Assembly (NCBI GenBank): GCA_017654735.1
Contig: JADPYG010000091.1
Span: 372,001 to 436,000 of the forward strand
Direction of reading: 5' to 3'
Origin: Vishniacozyma victoriae
Lineage: Eukaryota; Basidiomycota; Tremellomycetes; Tremellales; Bulleribasidiaceae
DNA: 64,000 bases
This document shows, piece after piece, positions 1 to 12,220 of the stretch (the stretch's first letter is position 1; every line of letters starts with the position of its first letter). The notes under the pieces are model-generated. The model ran no database searches and had not been told where the DNA came from. It was given only the letters and a program-made list of their open reading frames with translations. The position numbers and the translations under genes are program-made.

Positions 1-1205
1 TTCGGTAGTCGCCCTCCTCAAATTCGCAGGAGCATGCATCATCGGCAAGACTGTACGTCCTTCCCATACATCGTGGCTCACAATGAAGACAGTCAACGAA
101 TTCGCATATGTCCAAAATAAGATGCTTACTACCAATCCTATTGATCCCGGATATCGTCCCGGAGTCTCGTCTACTGGCTCAGGAGCTGCTGTTGCCGATT
201 TTCAATGTCATGTTGGGATTGGTACTCAGACCGTAAGTCTCCTTCCAAGCTATTGGATATCGCTGATCCTGTAGACTACTTCGATCAATCGACCGGCCAG
301 CTATTGTGGGATTTTCGGATTCAAGCCAACGTGAACCACACCCGTTTTTAGGATCAGATCGGAGCTGATCAAATAGCTGGGGACTCGTCTCATTGGAAGG
401 GGTGCGACCCGTAGAACCTCTTACAGACTCGATAGGGATTTTAGCTAGATCCATCACCGATATCGAACTCGTCGCTAAACCACTTGGAGTGTTTAGGAAT
501 CAAACCCCCGGTCTTACCCATACTACCCTCAAACAATGCCGGTTCGGGTTCTTCACTGGCGAGCTCGATCATCTCGCTTCCAAAGGCGTCAAGCTCGCCT
601 GGGAGAAGGCGAAGCTCGCTTTGTCGAACGCTGGGGCCGTTGTGGAAGATGTTGACTTTGGTGAAGAGTTCAATGGGTGGGAGGGTGTTGATGGAAAACT
701 TGGGAGAATCATGAATTCCGCCGCGGATATCAGTACTTATAAATATTACGTGGTGAACGGAGGGAAACTTCCCGAATCAATCTTGCAGGCTGCGGAGCAT
801 GGTATTCCAAGACAAGAGACCCTCAAGATATACGACCAGCTGGCGGCTTTACGACCCAAATTTGATGAATTGGCAGGACGATACGACGCCATCATCACCC
901 TGTCGACTCTTGTTGAGCCACCCAAGATGTCAGAGAATGACGTGCCGGACTTTGGGGCATTATGGTCCTGTCTCCACGCCCCTACCCTCTGCATGCCCGG
1001 TTTCGCAGGTATCCAAGGCCTGCCTATCGGACTTACCATGGTCGCTCCAAGGTATGTCGATACAGTGGGTGAGCTGATAAGTAGATATCAAGATGAGAGG
1101 TTATTACATATCGCCAGACTCGTTGCCGGCGTATTCATCGAGGCTGGGAAAGAAGATCTAAGGAAGGTTCCCGCACGAGGCTGGGTCGTTGCTCTCAAGC
1201 CTTGA
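1..1205 (+). CDS. Amidase-signature family hydrolase, 5'-truncated
   Basis: Hydrolyses amide bonds (family role: acetamidase, fatty-acid amidase or GatA-like); the substrate cannot be told. Proposed exons are <1..52, 89..232, 275..330 and 377..1205; the start lies left of the window. The spliced reading shows the amidase signature in order: LLKFAGACIIGKT, then GVSSTGSGAA (the Gly/Ser-rich cis-Ser loop), then GTQTTTSINRPASYCGIFGF, which matches the GTDTGGSIRxPA block carrying the nucleophilic Ser, then LTDSIGILARS (usual PLARS block). The C-terminal half contains the proline-rich FGALWSCLHAPTLCMPGF segment typical of fungal members. The central nucleophile block is less glycine-rich than in textbook enzymes, but the Ser and the RPA motif are kept. 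Introns are only 36-46 bases. Confident on family, not on substrate. Confidence 0.88.
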
Positions 1206-1350
1206 GGTGGAAATGAGATCGTAAATGTTGACATGTATACAACGTGAGAATACAACTTTGACAGACTGTTGGGGTCGTACAAACTAAGCTTGTGGGAATG
1301 GGGCGCAGTATAGTGTTATTGCAGCTTCACTGAATCATTAGCGCATCATT

Positions 1351-2415
1351 TCATATATAAGAAGGAACATGCCGGACAAGATTCCGCCATCCCTGCACAT
1401 CAGCCTGAGTCGTGCACTTGGAGGCTAGACTTACAGGATATTGAGCCCTGACCCATAGAATCACCCTATCCCCTTTCTTCACTTGTTTCACGAAATCGTC
1501 CTCACTTCCCAGAAGCACACGGTGGGCCTTGTAATACTGTCCCGCATGGACATTGTTCAATATCGAGCGGCGAGTGCCTTCTGCTTCTGTGCCGTTCCTC
1601 AGGATGGAGATCTCGAACCATGAATAGCTTTGGTCGTATGTACCTATATATCAGCGTAGTCGGGAGTGGAACAAAAGGGGGTATCATACCGTAAAGCGTC
1701 GGGTTGGCCGTGACCGCGGAAGACCATCCTTGATCTTTGGAGAGAGTCTCGATGACTATCTCGCGTAGCCAACATCCTTTCTCCTCCTCCTCTCCGTCAT
1801 CCTTTTCCTCTTCCCCTCCTTCCTTTTCTTTCGCGTCCTTGACACCGGGCTTCATGCCACCTTCTTCCGGTCGAGCAGGGACAGTCCCCGTAATATGGCT
1901 CGACGAGCTCTCACACCCGACCTCCCCCGACAGTAGATACCAAATCTGTCCAATCTCATCCCCCAGTCCCACCCCCTCTTCCTGTCCAGTTTTCCACCCA
2001 GAAGCCCGAGGTAACCTCCTCATCCCAGGTTGAGCAGAAACGACCTCAATCTCCTTTTTCAATAAATTCCGACATCCTGCCCAATACCTACTCTCATCTA
2101 TCACCCTTAACACCAATTCCGGCGGGAGTTTATGTGACAGAATTTGGATTGTTTTGTTGATATCGTTGATATTGGGATTATAGTGAGAATGAATAAGGTC
2201 GGAAGTTGGAGCTGAGAGGAAGTAGGATAATGCGTTCCGAGGTCGTGGGCGTGTGGGATTGAGCTCCGAGCGGGAAGGGTGAGGAGGTGAGCCTGGGGGA
2301 CGTGAACGGAAGCCAGTATCTTTCAAGAGGGAAGGCTGGGAAGTTGAGCTTGAGGGAGGTTGAGAAGAAGGTTGCAAGACCTCATTTGAAGGTGTTGATT
2401 GCCATGCTCCCATTC
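1351..2415 (-). CDS. Conserved fungal protein of unknown function
   Basis: Exons complement(1351..1392, 1435..1643, 1690..2415). The start is the ATG opening MGAWQSTPSNEV; an in-frame upstream ATG at 2479 is less likely because it runs through what looks like leader sequence. The N-terminal third is Ser/Pro-rich and probably disordered. A helical middle segment (YWAGCRNLLKKEIEVV) is followed by an acidic Lys/Glu/Gly-rich linker. The C-terminus carries a recognisable fungal domain: KDQGWSS, then GTYDQSYSWFE, then NNVHAGQYYKAHRVLL, GDRVILWVRAQYPGWRN. I recall this domain from many ascomycete proteins (W-S-x-P/A, HGT-Y-S-W-FE, N-x-HAG, FPGW) but know of no assigned function. The gene is convergent with the amidase; their ends are 145 bases apart. 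Confidence 0.75.
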
Positions 2416-2608
2416 TGACTTTGTCTATAGGTGAGATGTGTTTAGTATAGTAAACTACGTAGAGGATATAGGTAGACAAGGGGGAGTAGGAGCGTCATTG
2501 ATTACCGGTATTTAAGCGTATTCATCAGTTTCAGAACTAGACGATAAACGACCTTTGAATTTCAGGTATACCTTCTTATCTCTCATAATACCATTGGGTC
2601 GAGTCACA

Positions 2609-4196
2609 ATGGCAGACAAAGCAGGTCTATACGATATCTGTAAGCTCATCCTTCTTTACCATCTGTGAAATGAAGAGCTGATAATCAGCCAAACCTCGCT
2701 TTGACCTATCGACATATTGTCAGTGCCCCCACCCCCTACTAAATTGAATTGCTGACATACAGCTGGGCGATTAGCTTATTTCTATTCTACTACCTCACCT
2801 CTCACTTTGTTCGCTTCTTCCTCTCAATTGAGTCAAGCCCAGAAGGATGTCACGAAATATGATCACCTGATCAAGGAGAGTGGGAAGAAGGGCGTTTGGG
2901 TCGGGGCGGAGGAGAAGGGATTATATGATAAGGCTAAGCAATGTACGTTTCTTTCGTATTGATGTCTTTCCTCGAGGAGCAAAGGGTCTTTGGTGGAATT
3001 CAAATGTAAAAGGCATTGGCTGATTGGTAGTGGTAAACTCCAGTATTCACCCAGATACAGGAGAAGCTGTCCCTCTACCATTCAGGATGTCAGCTTTCGT
3101 GCCCACCAACTTAGTGTAAGCTTTTACTTGCTTTCCCAACGTGACAATCGAAGCTGATAGATAGGATCGTCGTAAGCTTCTTGTAGCACTGAGATAGCGG
3201 GATAAGCTGATATCAGGCGGGCATGTTGATCCCTAACGCTGGACTGAAAAGTATAATATTCTGGCAATGGGCCAATCAAACTTTGAACGTTGCTGTACGT
3301 CCTTCTCTTAAGTGTCCAATGTCAAATGACTGACGGGTAGGTAAATTTCAGTAACGCAAACAAATCTATCGAAATGACACCTACCGAAATTGGAACTGGT
3401 ATGTCACCCCCTCCTGACTTAGCTGACGTATAGCATACACTGCTGCTACCCTCACATCGGTCTTACTTGCTGTATCGCTTACTCGACTCGTACCCCGTCT
3501 GAGGGTCTCGCCAGGGACGAAAGACGTTCTGTCGAAATTGGTACCATTTGCTTCTGTTGCTAGTGCCGGTGTTGTCAAGTAAGTCCTATTCTTATCTCAC
3601 TTGAATCTACTCATTGATTGGGAGATGAGGAATAAAAGCTGACTCGCAGTATCTCCTGTATTAGATGGAAAGAGATGAGAGATGGAGTTGAGGTCTTCAA
3701 ATTACAAAAGAAGGATGAAAGCGAGGAAAAGCAAGTTCTCGGGAAAAGTCCAAAAGCAGGTCAGATGGCTGTTATGCAATCTGCCGCCAGTCGAGTGTTT
3801 ACCAACATGTACGTTGAACCTTTCCGTGCTATTTCCCTCTTCTTTTCTATGCCTTAGAGGGCGACAAGATAAGAAGGAAAAAAAGAAGAGGAGGGACTAA
3901 TGCTGATGATAGTCCAACATTAATCATTCCACCAATGTTAATGACCATCCTCCAGAAACGAGGGACATTCGTCGGACCAAGGGGCCCCTTGATGTCAAGT
4001 ATCACCCAATTATCCCTAAGTGAGCTTTGACATCCAATCGGGAAGCCAAGCTAACGAGACAGTCGGATTATCTCTCGGTCTATTCTTACCGCCCGCTATC
4101 GCTTACTTTCCCCAGAGGGCCGAAACTGATCCTAAGAAATTAGAATCTCAGTTCCAAGGTGTAGAGGGACCCGTATACTTCAACAAGGGTCTGTAG
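2609..4196 (+). CDS. FSF1: Sideroflexin (mitochondrial inner-membrane amino-acid carrier)
   Basis: Sideroflexins are multi-pass inner mitochondrial membrane proteins; some carry serine for one-carbon metabolism. Eleven exons: 2609..2639, 2689..2718, 2763..2942, 3031..3115, 3165..3171, 3217..3294, 3341..3398, 3434..3578, 3650..3808, 3913..4019, 4063..4196. Hallmarks in the spliced reading: KPRFDLSTY near the N-terminus, KYDHLIKESGKKGVW, HPDTGEAVPLPFRMSAFVP (family HPDTGE..P..FRMS), IIFWQWANQTLNVAVNFSN (family FWQW.NQS.N..VNY.N), IRWKEMRDGVEVF and a C-terminal EGPVYFNKGL. The length (about 335 residues) is normal. Exon 5 is only 7 bases long yet is needed to join TNLV to VAGMLIPN in frame. The aromatic Trp expected after STY is replaced by Ser-Gly in my splice model, so the exon 2/3 junction could be slightly off. 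Confidence 0.95.
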
Positions 4197-4494
4197 ACAA
4201 TTATACAATCTCTCGGGATGTGGGCCAAATTTGGTAGATATCGTTATAATGCATAATCATGGTTCTACTCCACTCTCAAGTTGGAAGTATTGAGGCAGGC
4301 TATATTGACATATCCTTCATCCCCTCCAACCCGTGGGGGAGGGTCATAACCTCAACACGCCTCCCTAATCCAGGCCATGGTTTACCTTGCACTTTATCAC
4401 ATGATAGTAATGCGGATTCTCCCATACGCGTTAAAGCTTGTGAGACCCAATTTGGATTTGTAAGAGGTGATAAATCGTGAGGTTGATCTAATTT

Positions 4495-5811
4495 CTACTC
4501 ATCAGTCCCTCTGTATTTCATGACTTCACCTTGAGCAGGCGAGAAACAAGGTAGACTTACACTTTTTATCGTATCGTAATCTGCTTCCATACCTAATGAT
4601 TCCTTTATCACCTCCCCACTGCCGAATTTATGGTATATCCTAACATCGTATATCCTAAATAAGACATTATCGACCCTCAGAAAGAGGCGGTAGAGGATGA
4701 AGAATGAGTGAGGCATCACTCGCTGCCTGTCAGCTTCAACCCCTGTGGATAGATGTAATATATGATGTTGGGTACGGTGGAAAAGGATGAGGAAGAAGGT
4801 TGAGAAGGCGAAGAACGATGATGTAAAGATCAATTGCAGTTGGGGATGAAGCAGTCCTGGCGGACTTGACTTACGATCCTTGCATTCAAGATAGATTCCC
4901 CATTATCATGCAATTCATCTTCAAATAGAGGGACATCGGCATAATATAGTATTTGATCCAGGACTGGATCTTGTCGAGCGAGAAACGTTATTGGGATTTC
5001 GTGTGTTGTAGAGGGGACGAATTTCTGATAATCAGTCTCATTCGTTATATTTGATTTCTTGATCAAGACGAAGTTATGCTGATGAAGAATTCGAAGTGAG
5101 AAGAGAGGGGAGAAGAAAAAAAGAGAGGGGAGAGGATAAGGGGACATACAGATGGACCGGCGATTTGACCTGTGTGACAACTTGAATAAGTCCAATCATG
5201 TGGTTTGACCGGACGGGCTGGGAGGGGGGTATCTGAAAGTAATTGACTAGGTTGTGTTCTATCATCAGCCCACTTCCTCTTTTCCTTGAACCTCGTCCTT
5301 CCTTCCCTATATATTCTCGTGCCCACTGGTGGAAGGTGATGAGGCACCATCAATGGGGGACGTAATAAAGGACCAGGACTCTAGACTTACCGATTCTTCC
5401 CCCAACTTTCCGCCATGGATACCAAGACCGCACCTCCGACTCTCTCTTCCCATCCCTCTCCCACGCCTACTTCTGAGAGTGCTTCAATTCCGTTGAATCG
5501 CATTGTGACCTCATTTGAGCCGTCGTTATATGTACATAGAAGGGAGTTGTTGCCGAATGTCATTTCTGGTAATGGAAGATTCAGCCTCTTCTCTGCCCTA
5601 CATATCAGCTCCCTACTCCCTCGTTCTTCTTGTTCCGCCCTTCGATCAAAGGAGGAAGGATGAGCAAGAGGTGGACATACGCTTCTATCTCTGGACCATT
5701 CAATATTGGTTTCTTTGTAGATGTGATTGTCCATTTATCAATCTTTATACTCGTACTGTACTTGTCCGAGTTCAAAGCATATTGCGGGCGTCGAGCTGGT
5801 GCTTCAGTCAT
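4495..5811 (-). CDS. TIP41: TIP41-like regulator of PP2A-type phosphatases (TOR pathway)
   Basis: TIP41 binds TAP42 or PP2A-family catalytic subunits and modulates TOR signalling in the cytosol. Exons complement(5681..5811, 5391..5597, 5150..5306, 4875..5078, 4561..4722 plus a short last exon). Family marks: DKWTITSTKKPILNGPEIE, LPEMTFGNNSLLCTYNDGS, PHDWTYSSCHTGQ (family P.DWT), DPVLDQILYYADVPLFEDEL with HDNGESILNARIRVMP, and LYRLFLRVDNVLFRIYDVRIYHKF. The start was chosen as the first ATG on this strand before the conserved region, with a good AACAATG context. The last exon is unclear: after DYDTIKS the reading frame can run on unspliced to a stop at 4495, or splice to a stop a few codons later. 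The gene body is certain; the last 10-20 residues are not. Confidence 0.9.
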
Positions 5812-6018
5812 TGTTGCTACGTGTCGTAGAGGAGGTAGTGATGGAGTATGGTGGACCACAAAAGTCGGTGCGGTAGTCGGCAGCGGTAGATGATTCCGGC
5901 GGAAATCATCTTTGCCGGGTCATATCCTATCCCTGTTTTTGGCGATGCTAACATAAGTTCAATCATGCAATGCCTCTAGGTGACTTGGAAATGAATACAA
6001 CGTATTGGGTCTAGTAAT

Positions 6019-7136
6019 CTATTCTGTACAAATAGGCCCGTAGCCCTTCGACCAACCCACTCCCCCAAAGACTACCAACATCAAGATATGACCCCCTACA
6101 ACGCTCGCTCCAATATATATCCACTTCATCCACCCCTTCAATGCTCTCACCTCTACAGCGAAACTCGAAACAGTACTCAAACATCCACAAAATCCCTGTT
6201 GGATAGAGTACATCGCATTACACCTAACCCCACTCCCAATCCGATGCTGTTCAGCAAATACCCCAGCTAATACGATTGTAGCAATCATATTAGCCAAAAA
6301 AGTGCCTAATGGGAATTTGTAATGTGCGTTTAATCGGGATAAAGCGTATCGAAGCATTGCCCCTGGTGGTGAGAGGAGGATGGGGAATATCGCTCGATGA
6401 CGCCAAGTTGTGGGTGTGTAAAAATATAGAATGAGAGCTATCAGGTAGCATAAGACGGCGGCAATGATGGCGAGAGTATCGAGGAGGGGGTGTTGGGATG
6501 GTCTCCGGCGGCGTGTAGATCCTTTTGAGTTCTCGGTAGTAACGGAGGGTAATGCACGGCTTGGAAGGTGAGGTAGGATCGATGCGACGTATTCACCAAA
6601 GTAGAGGCATGCGAGAGCGATAGCGAATGTTGCGAATGTATAAACAACACCGTCGACAGTCTACCATCAGCTCCTCTTCACCAAGAATGACGTACATCAT
6701 AGAATCCACTCCTGCGATATCCATTGAAATCCGCAAAAGCCAAATACCCTTCTTCCATCCAAGTCGAGAACGTAGTAATACTAGCGGCAACACCCGTAGT
6801 CCAGAAAGTAAATATCGGCGGCCAGAAAGTAAGTTCCTTTTTCCTAGCAAGCGCTAAACCCATAATAGCACATCCAACACCTTGAGACCATGCTATTGGG
6901 AATATCGAAGCGCCAGCATAAGTGCCCATAGCGGTCAGACCTAGGCGGATAAGGCAACCAGCCATGGATGCGAGGACTAGAATCGAGTAGTGCGCTAGTA
7001 GTCGATAATGCGTCATGTCTTCGGGTGGGGGTTCGATGTTTCCCCTTTGTGAACGAATAGAGGTGGTGGGATCATCATACTCGGTATCGATACCTTGGTC
7101 GGACCTTGACCCATCATTCGATTCCCGGGTACTCAT
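6019..7136 (-). CDS. FEX1: Fluoride export protein, two fused CrcB domains
   Basis: Plasma-membrane fluoride channel or exporter that protects cells from environmental fluoride. Exons complement(6696..7136, 6019..6660) with a 35-base intron; 360 residues, close to the yeast length. The N-terminus (about 45 residues) is polar. First CrcB unit: LLAHYSILVLASMAGCLIRLGL, FPIAWSQGVGCAIMG and TTGVAASITTFSTW (family G.xGS.TTFSTF). A linker with basic residues follows, then the second unit: LRYALSRLNAHYKFPLGTFLANMIA, IQQGFCGCLSTVSSFAVEV and a last membrane helix. The antiparallel two-domain fusion is typical of eukaryotic FEX. The first unit has Trp-Ser-Gln where the family usually has the pore Asn, while the second keeps LAN; this asymmetry is known for FEX proteins, so I do not treat it as a defect. 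Confidence 0.93.
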
Positions 7137-7411
7137 TTCGAAGATGGCTCCTATGTAATCGGTCGTGGATGTCAGCGGTGTAGATACATGATAATTAGAG
7201 TAATTCGTAAAGTTGTGTCTTAATCCGTAAATAGACTGTCAACCCCCTAACCCCCCAATCGATGATCGTATGGGTATTACAAGTAAATACAACGGCATTA
7301 TCCTTAAAGTGCATCGATAACGCCGATCTTACACGTGAATATACTTCCGCTTCTGCCTCTTGTCTTGATGATTTCCCGAGTTAGTTGAATGATTGCATCT
7401 ATAGTGTAACA

Positions 7412-7683
7412 ATGGCACCGAAAGCTAAGCAGAGGTAAGCTCCCAACGCACTTAGACGAGAAACAAGAGCTCAAATCAGGCGTATCCTCGTCAGATTAGT
7501 CTCTACGGCGCTATCTGGGTTCTTTTATACCACTACTCGACCTAGGATTGGAGAGAAATTGGCAATGATGAAATATGATCCGAAAGGTTAGTCTCCAATA
7601 GATTTGATGCTGTGGTATGTGAAAGATGAGCTGATCTAGTAGTGAAGAAGCATGTGCTATTCACCGAGGCCAAGATCAAGTAG
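7412..7683 (+). CDS. Mitochondrial ribosomal protein bL33m
   Basis: Small protein of the large mitochondrial ribosomal subunit. Exons 7412..7434, 7480..7586, 7643..7683; 56 residues. The translation MAPKAKQRRILVRLVSTALS, then GFFYTTTRPR, KLAMMKYDPKVKKHVLFTEAKIK, matches the bL33 pattern (LVS.A.TG.FY.T.K.......KL...KYDP...KHV.F.E.KIK). The Cys pairs of zinc-binding bL33 are absent, as is usual in mitochondrial forms. The first exon encodes only seven codons. Basic N-terminus with no separate cleavable presequence, as commonly found for this protein. Convergent with the CUZ1-like gene. Confidence 0.93.
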
Positions 7684-7910
7684 TCGAATCACTCAATACG
7701 AATCTTCGAACAATAATCATCCACATCGAACCTCGATCATATCGTCAAACAAGATATTTTTTGACATCACTCTCTCGCAAACGCAAAACTACTCCGCATG
7801 GCTCAGAACAGGAACAGATCATTGTAACAAATACAGACAACATTATGCATTGTATTCTCAAGCTGCTGGAATGTGGAATGGAGAGTGGAAAAGCAAGGGA
7901 TCATTGCTAA

Positions 7911-9033
7911 TTAGGCTTCTACCCAGCCCTTGACGAGGAGTATACTACTTCCCTCGACCAACTCTGAAGCCGGCAGGCTATTCTTCATCGTAACGACACT
8001 TCTTCCTTGGTCTGGGATATCAGATAGACAAATGATGGAATACGCCTAAAATCAGCTACGGTCTCATGGAAGGACTAACGTTCTTTGGATCGAGATCTTT
8101 TGGACGAAGAGATTTGGATTGAGCAATCATAAGGTCTAGAACCTTTCCTATGGGTGTAGTCTACCATCAGTCCCCTCCTGTCTCCTCTCGGAGGTGGTAA
8201 CTCACTACAGGAACCCAGACTTTCTCCCATTTCTTATCAAGTTTCCCTCCCCCTTCCCACTTCTTTACATCCTCCGAATCTCCTATACCCCACTGGAAGA
8301 ACCTCCTCTCTCCCGTCGCTTGCATTTTGGAATCGAGGGGTTTAGCAAGAGACCTCAATTTCCTTAAATCAATCTCATACATCTTTTCCGCTTTACTCTT
8401 TATCGTCGTATTCGTCTTCTCCTTTGGCTGAGCCAGGGCAGGGGCGGGGGGTGTAGGTTGTAAAGAAGGAGGTAGTTGATCTGGTGATTCTGGCTTTTGT
8501 TTGATCACATCTCTCTGAGGTGGGAGTTTGGGAATCTCCCTAGTCCTTGTATTTGGGAATTTCTGAGCTATGATTTCTTTTGCCTTGGCCCGTCTTTCGA
8601 GGAATGCATCTTGTCTAGCGTTTGTTTCGAGTGGGGCGGTACATGCGTGTGATTCTTGTGATCGATGTCTATTATCAGTTTCCCTCTCCCACCTACCTTC
8701 TGATACGCGAAAGCGGATAGTTGATCAGACGTACATCGTACAGAATGCCCCCTGGCATCCAGAACACCTAACCTGCTTCGCGACCCCACCCACCTCAACG
8801 ACTCCAGCAATAGCTTCAATCCGAGCTCTCCCACAAGACCCATAATCACAAGTCACCTTCTTCGCAAAAGAACTAGGTCCAGCTTGAGCATTGACCTCGG
8901 TGGTTGAGATTGTACATCCATGAGAATGAATATGGGTTCGGCAGAATGTATGAGAACATGAAGGGCATTTGAATGGTAGGAAATCAACAGTTGAGCATTT
9001 ATAACATGCTTTACCGACGTCTAGGAGTGACAT
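7911..9033 (-). CDS. CUZ1: AN1-type zinc-finger protein, CUZ1/ZFAND1-like
   Basis: CUZ1/ZFAND1 proteins bind Cdc48/p97 and the proteasome and are needed for arsenite tolerance and stress-granule clearance. Exons complement(8735..9033, 8206..8668, 8080..8160, 7911..8045). Two AN1 fingers: CYKCSTVDFLPFKCPSCSH with CRTHIHSHGC, then CDYGSCGRARIE ... CSGCQGAFCTIHRSQESHAC; the second finger is completed only across intron 1. A coiled, basic middle (ERRAKAKEIIAQKFP) follows, then a Pro/Lys-rich linker and a C-terminal ubiquitin-like domain (KMYEIDLRKLRSLAKPLDSKM ... TPIGKVLDLMIAQSKSLRPKD ... LLVKGWVEA). Intron 3 is just 34 bases. About 300 residues, normal for the family. It shares a 262-base divergent promoter with the Asteroid-like gene. 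Confidence 0.9.
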
Positions 9034-9295
9034 TGGAGTGGAGGATTGGTAGGTAGGACGGTGAAATGATGGAGGTGGAGGTGTAAACGACGATTAGTTG
9101 ACGACACGACGTCACGAATCAACTTTTTTTTGAATGTCATCTACATCTCCTTTCCATATACATCAAACGTCGACAAACTTCTCTCCGAGGCTGACGTAGG
9201 ACGGACCATATCCTATCTCCCTTGCTATCATTCGCCCAAGCAAGGCAACACCCTCGAGGAACCAGTAGTTATCGACGCAACCGAACAACGGCGAG

Positions 9296-11940
9296 ATGGG
9301 CGTTAAAGGCCTAACGACATTCCTTAAAGAGAACCGATCAATATCACGTAGTCTCAACCTCGAAACTACAGGTAGTACCAGGGATAGTATACCAATAGTA
9401 ATAGACGCATGGGGGTATGTCCCTTTGTTTGCAGTGCAGGATCAAGAACTGACTGACTCGTAGACTTATATTTCGATTATATCATGGTTCATTACCTTGG
9501 ACATCGGGAGGGGAGTATCTTGCTTTCTATCGGCTTGTGAGGCGATTGTTGATGGCATGGAGGGGAGTTGGACTGGATATGTTGTTCGTCTTTGATGGTA
9601 CGTCCTCGTCAAGCCTACGTTCACCTTCCCCCTCTTTCACTATTCGACCTCCTTCGACTCACCGGAATTGATTGGATATTGTATCGAGAGGAGGAACTGA
9701 TATCAGGCGCTCCACCACCCGAAAAACAAAATACGATCCTAGCTCGATTCAACGAAAATATAACTTCCACCCAATTATTCTACGCAACCTCCCCAGCCTC
9801 TCGTTCTACTCAATCATTCTCTCGAAACTCAGCCCACAATAATTCAATCCTCCCGCCATTATGTTCGCACGTCTTCATTCAAGCCCTGCATGATTTGGGA
9901 ATCAAAACCCATTTCGTTCCTCTTGGAGAAGCTGATGGGGTTTGTGCTGTCCTTGCTGAACGGTTGGGAGCATATGTTATGGGTCAGGATAGTGATTTCG
10001 TTATCCTCATGGGAGAAGGTGGGGGAAGGGGGTATGTGCCTTTTGATGGGTTGTCTTGGTTTGAGGGTCAGACCGAGGAGAACAATAATGAATCTCCAAA
10101 AGCGGGTGGGGAAGAATTTACAACTGTATCCAATACGAAAATTCGCCGATCTCGAGAATCCCCTCTTGTCCCTCCACCCGACTATTCCAATCCAACTCTC
10201 AATCTGACGTACTACCCTCCTTCAGCCCTTCGTGTTCGACTCCGAATCCCTTCGACTGTCTTACCACTTTTCGCCTCGTTATGTGGGACAGACTACACAC
10301 CCCTTTCAGCAGCTTATCATTTCTTCGAACCCTCTCAAAATCTGGTATCGCGGATTGAAAAAGTCGCTAGAATATTACGGGAACAGCTGTACTCCCCCAA
10401 CGCCAACAAAGTGGGAACGGCAGGTGATCACGCTGCCGACCTAGTGACGAGGGTGATTAAGAAGTTATTGGTTAGGCCATTTTACACGGAATCAGAGGGG
10501 GCGGCATTAGTGGATGCGATAGTGGATTCCACACTTCAATACACCTTACCAACGCTGGGGAGATGTTGCGAATGCACTCCATTCTGCGGTGTACTCGACG
10601 AAGGATGTCAATCTGAATCAGCGGATGGGGTTGGGGAAGGAGTTAAGCGTTTCAGTAAAGCCAGTGAGAAAGGGGGATTTAGGGCGGCTAGACAAGGGTG
10701 TTTCTATCCGGGTAGTCTATTCCCTTATCAGGTCCTGGAAGATCCTGGACGGGGTAGTTTGAAAGCTGGAGGATTGATGGGCGTTAGGAAGATGGCTTGG
10801 GAGATACTGGATGAGGCTCTAGGGCTGAGGTTTGTTAAGCCGGACCTAGAGTCAGAGATGGAAGCAGCTTCATCGACGACAGTGGATCCTAGTGTCGATG
10901 GCGGAGATGGGTCAGCGGATATGACGGACCTCGAAAAGCCGGAATCCGACCCTCAACCAGGCATGATCGTTGACGAAGGGTCTCAGACCACTTTGGTCGA
11001 GAGTGAATCTTCAAAGGCAAACCAAGTCGATTCAACGACAGACGCCGATATACCCGCCGAGATGGATATAGATCTTCAGTCCAGCTCGACAACGCCCTCA
11101 AGGATAGTCACGGAATATATCCGCTCTTCAAACCGTATTACCCCACATACAATCACCCTTGATCCACCTACCAACGACTCTACCCCACGCGCCCTCCAAC
11201 CCCTACAAGACCGATTGCGAACCTACCTAACCCCCTTCCAAGCTGATACACCACTCATAACATCCCTGCCTATTCAATATCAACCGATCATAGCAATCAT
11301 TCGATTATGTATACTCGACTCAGCAACTTGGGTGGGCCATGAGCAATCCTGGCGTTTCTCCGAGATCGAAGCGGTATTGAAATCGTGTTTCGGGACGTAT
11401 GCTCAATGGCAACGAGAAGCAAATGGGGATGTGCCTTCGAAAAAGGAATTGGAATTGTCGTATCCACTCCTCACTTCACGAAATGCCCAGATTTGTTCTC
11501 ATCTGAAAGCTACCATGACCGACTCTCTCCTTCTGGCAGAGGCGTTACTATTATCCGATCACGATGAAGGGTTGACGCATTCACAGGTATATAAATTCTA
11601 TTCTGGCCAGACACTTCATATCTTCCTCAATAAACAAATTCCAGAAGGATGGAAATGGCGTGCATCCGACCAAGAAATGTACGATAAATGCTGGGAGGCT
11701 TTGATCGACGGGATACATGATAAGATCGTTGGGTTCACGCCTACTACACACACTACGACCACGCATGGGGGTGAGAGAGAGGTGGATGAACAGGTAGTAG
11801 AGGTGCCGGAGAGGGAAGTCGGAAAGAAAAGGAAGAAGAGTAAGAGTAAAGGAAAAGGTGGAGGTGGGGGAGGTAAAACCCCGAAACCCAGTGGAGGGCT
11901 CGGTGGACGATTTGATCTACTTAGTGGTCTAGATGGTTGA
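9296..11940 (+). CDS. Asteroid/XPG-like nuclease-fold protein
   Basis: Exons 9296..9414, 9464..9597, 9707..11940. The N-terminus MGVKGLTTFLKEN is the signature opening of Asteroid (AST1) proteins, a branch of the XPG/FEN1 PIN-like fold. It is followed by IPIVIDAWGLIFRLYHGSLPW, FVFDGAPPPEKQ and the acidic, metal-site-like THFVPLGEADGVCAVLAE ... YVMGQDSDFVILM. DSDF and the GEADGVCA acidic residues keep the typical XPG-I arrangement. A 170-residue middle is acidic and Ser/Thr-rich (probably disordered). A helical C-terminal half ends in a Lys-rich tail with a poly-Gly run (GKGGGGGGKTPKP) and GGRFDLLSGL, a possible nuclear signal. The role of fungal Asteroid proteins is not settled. About 830 residues. 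Confidence 0.88.
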
Positions 11941-12220
11941 GAGTCATAGAAGAGGGGAAGGGAAGTTTTAAATGGGGTTATAGTGCCAAAACCAAAATGA
12001 TGAGCTGGACTCGTCTCGTCTCATATCATAGAATCTATAATTATGTTGTACATTGCCCATGCCATCTTGCATTACATTAAATGAATGATAGATACAACCC
12101 TGGTATCGTACTCATAGTCACTTACGATCGTATTCAGTCCATCTTGTCACTACGGCAAGAGATCAATCGTACATAAAAACATATCAAGTCATATAAGTCA
12201 ATCTACACACCACTCCCAGA

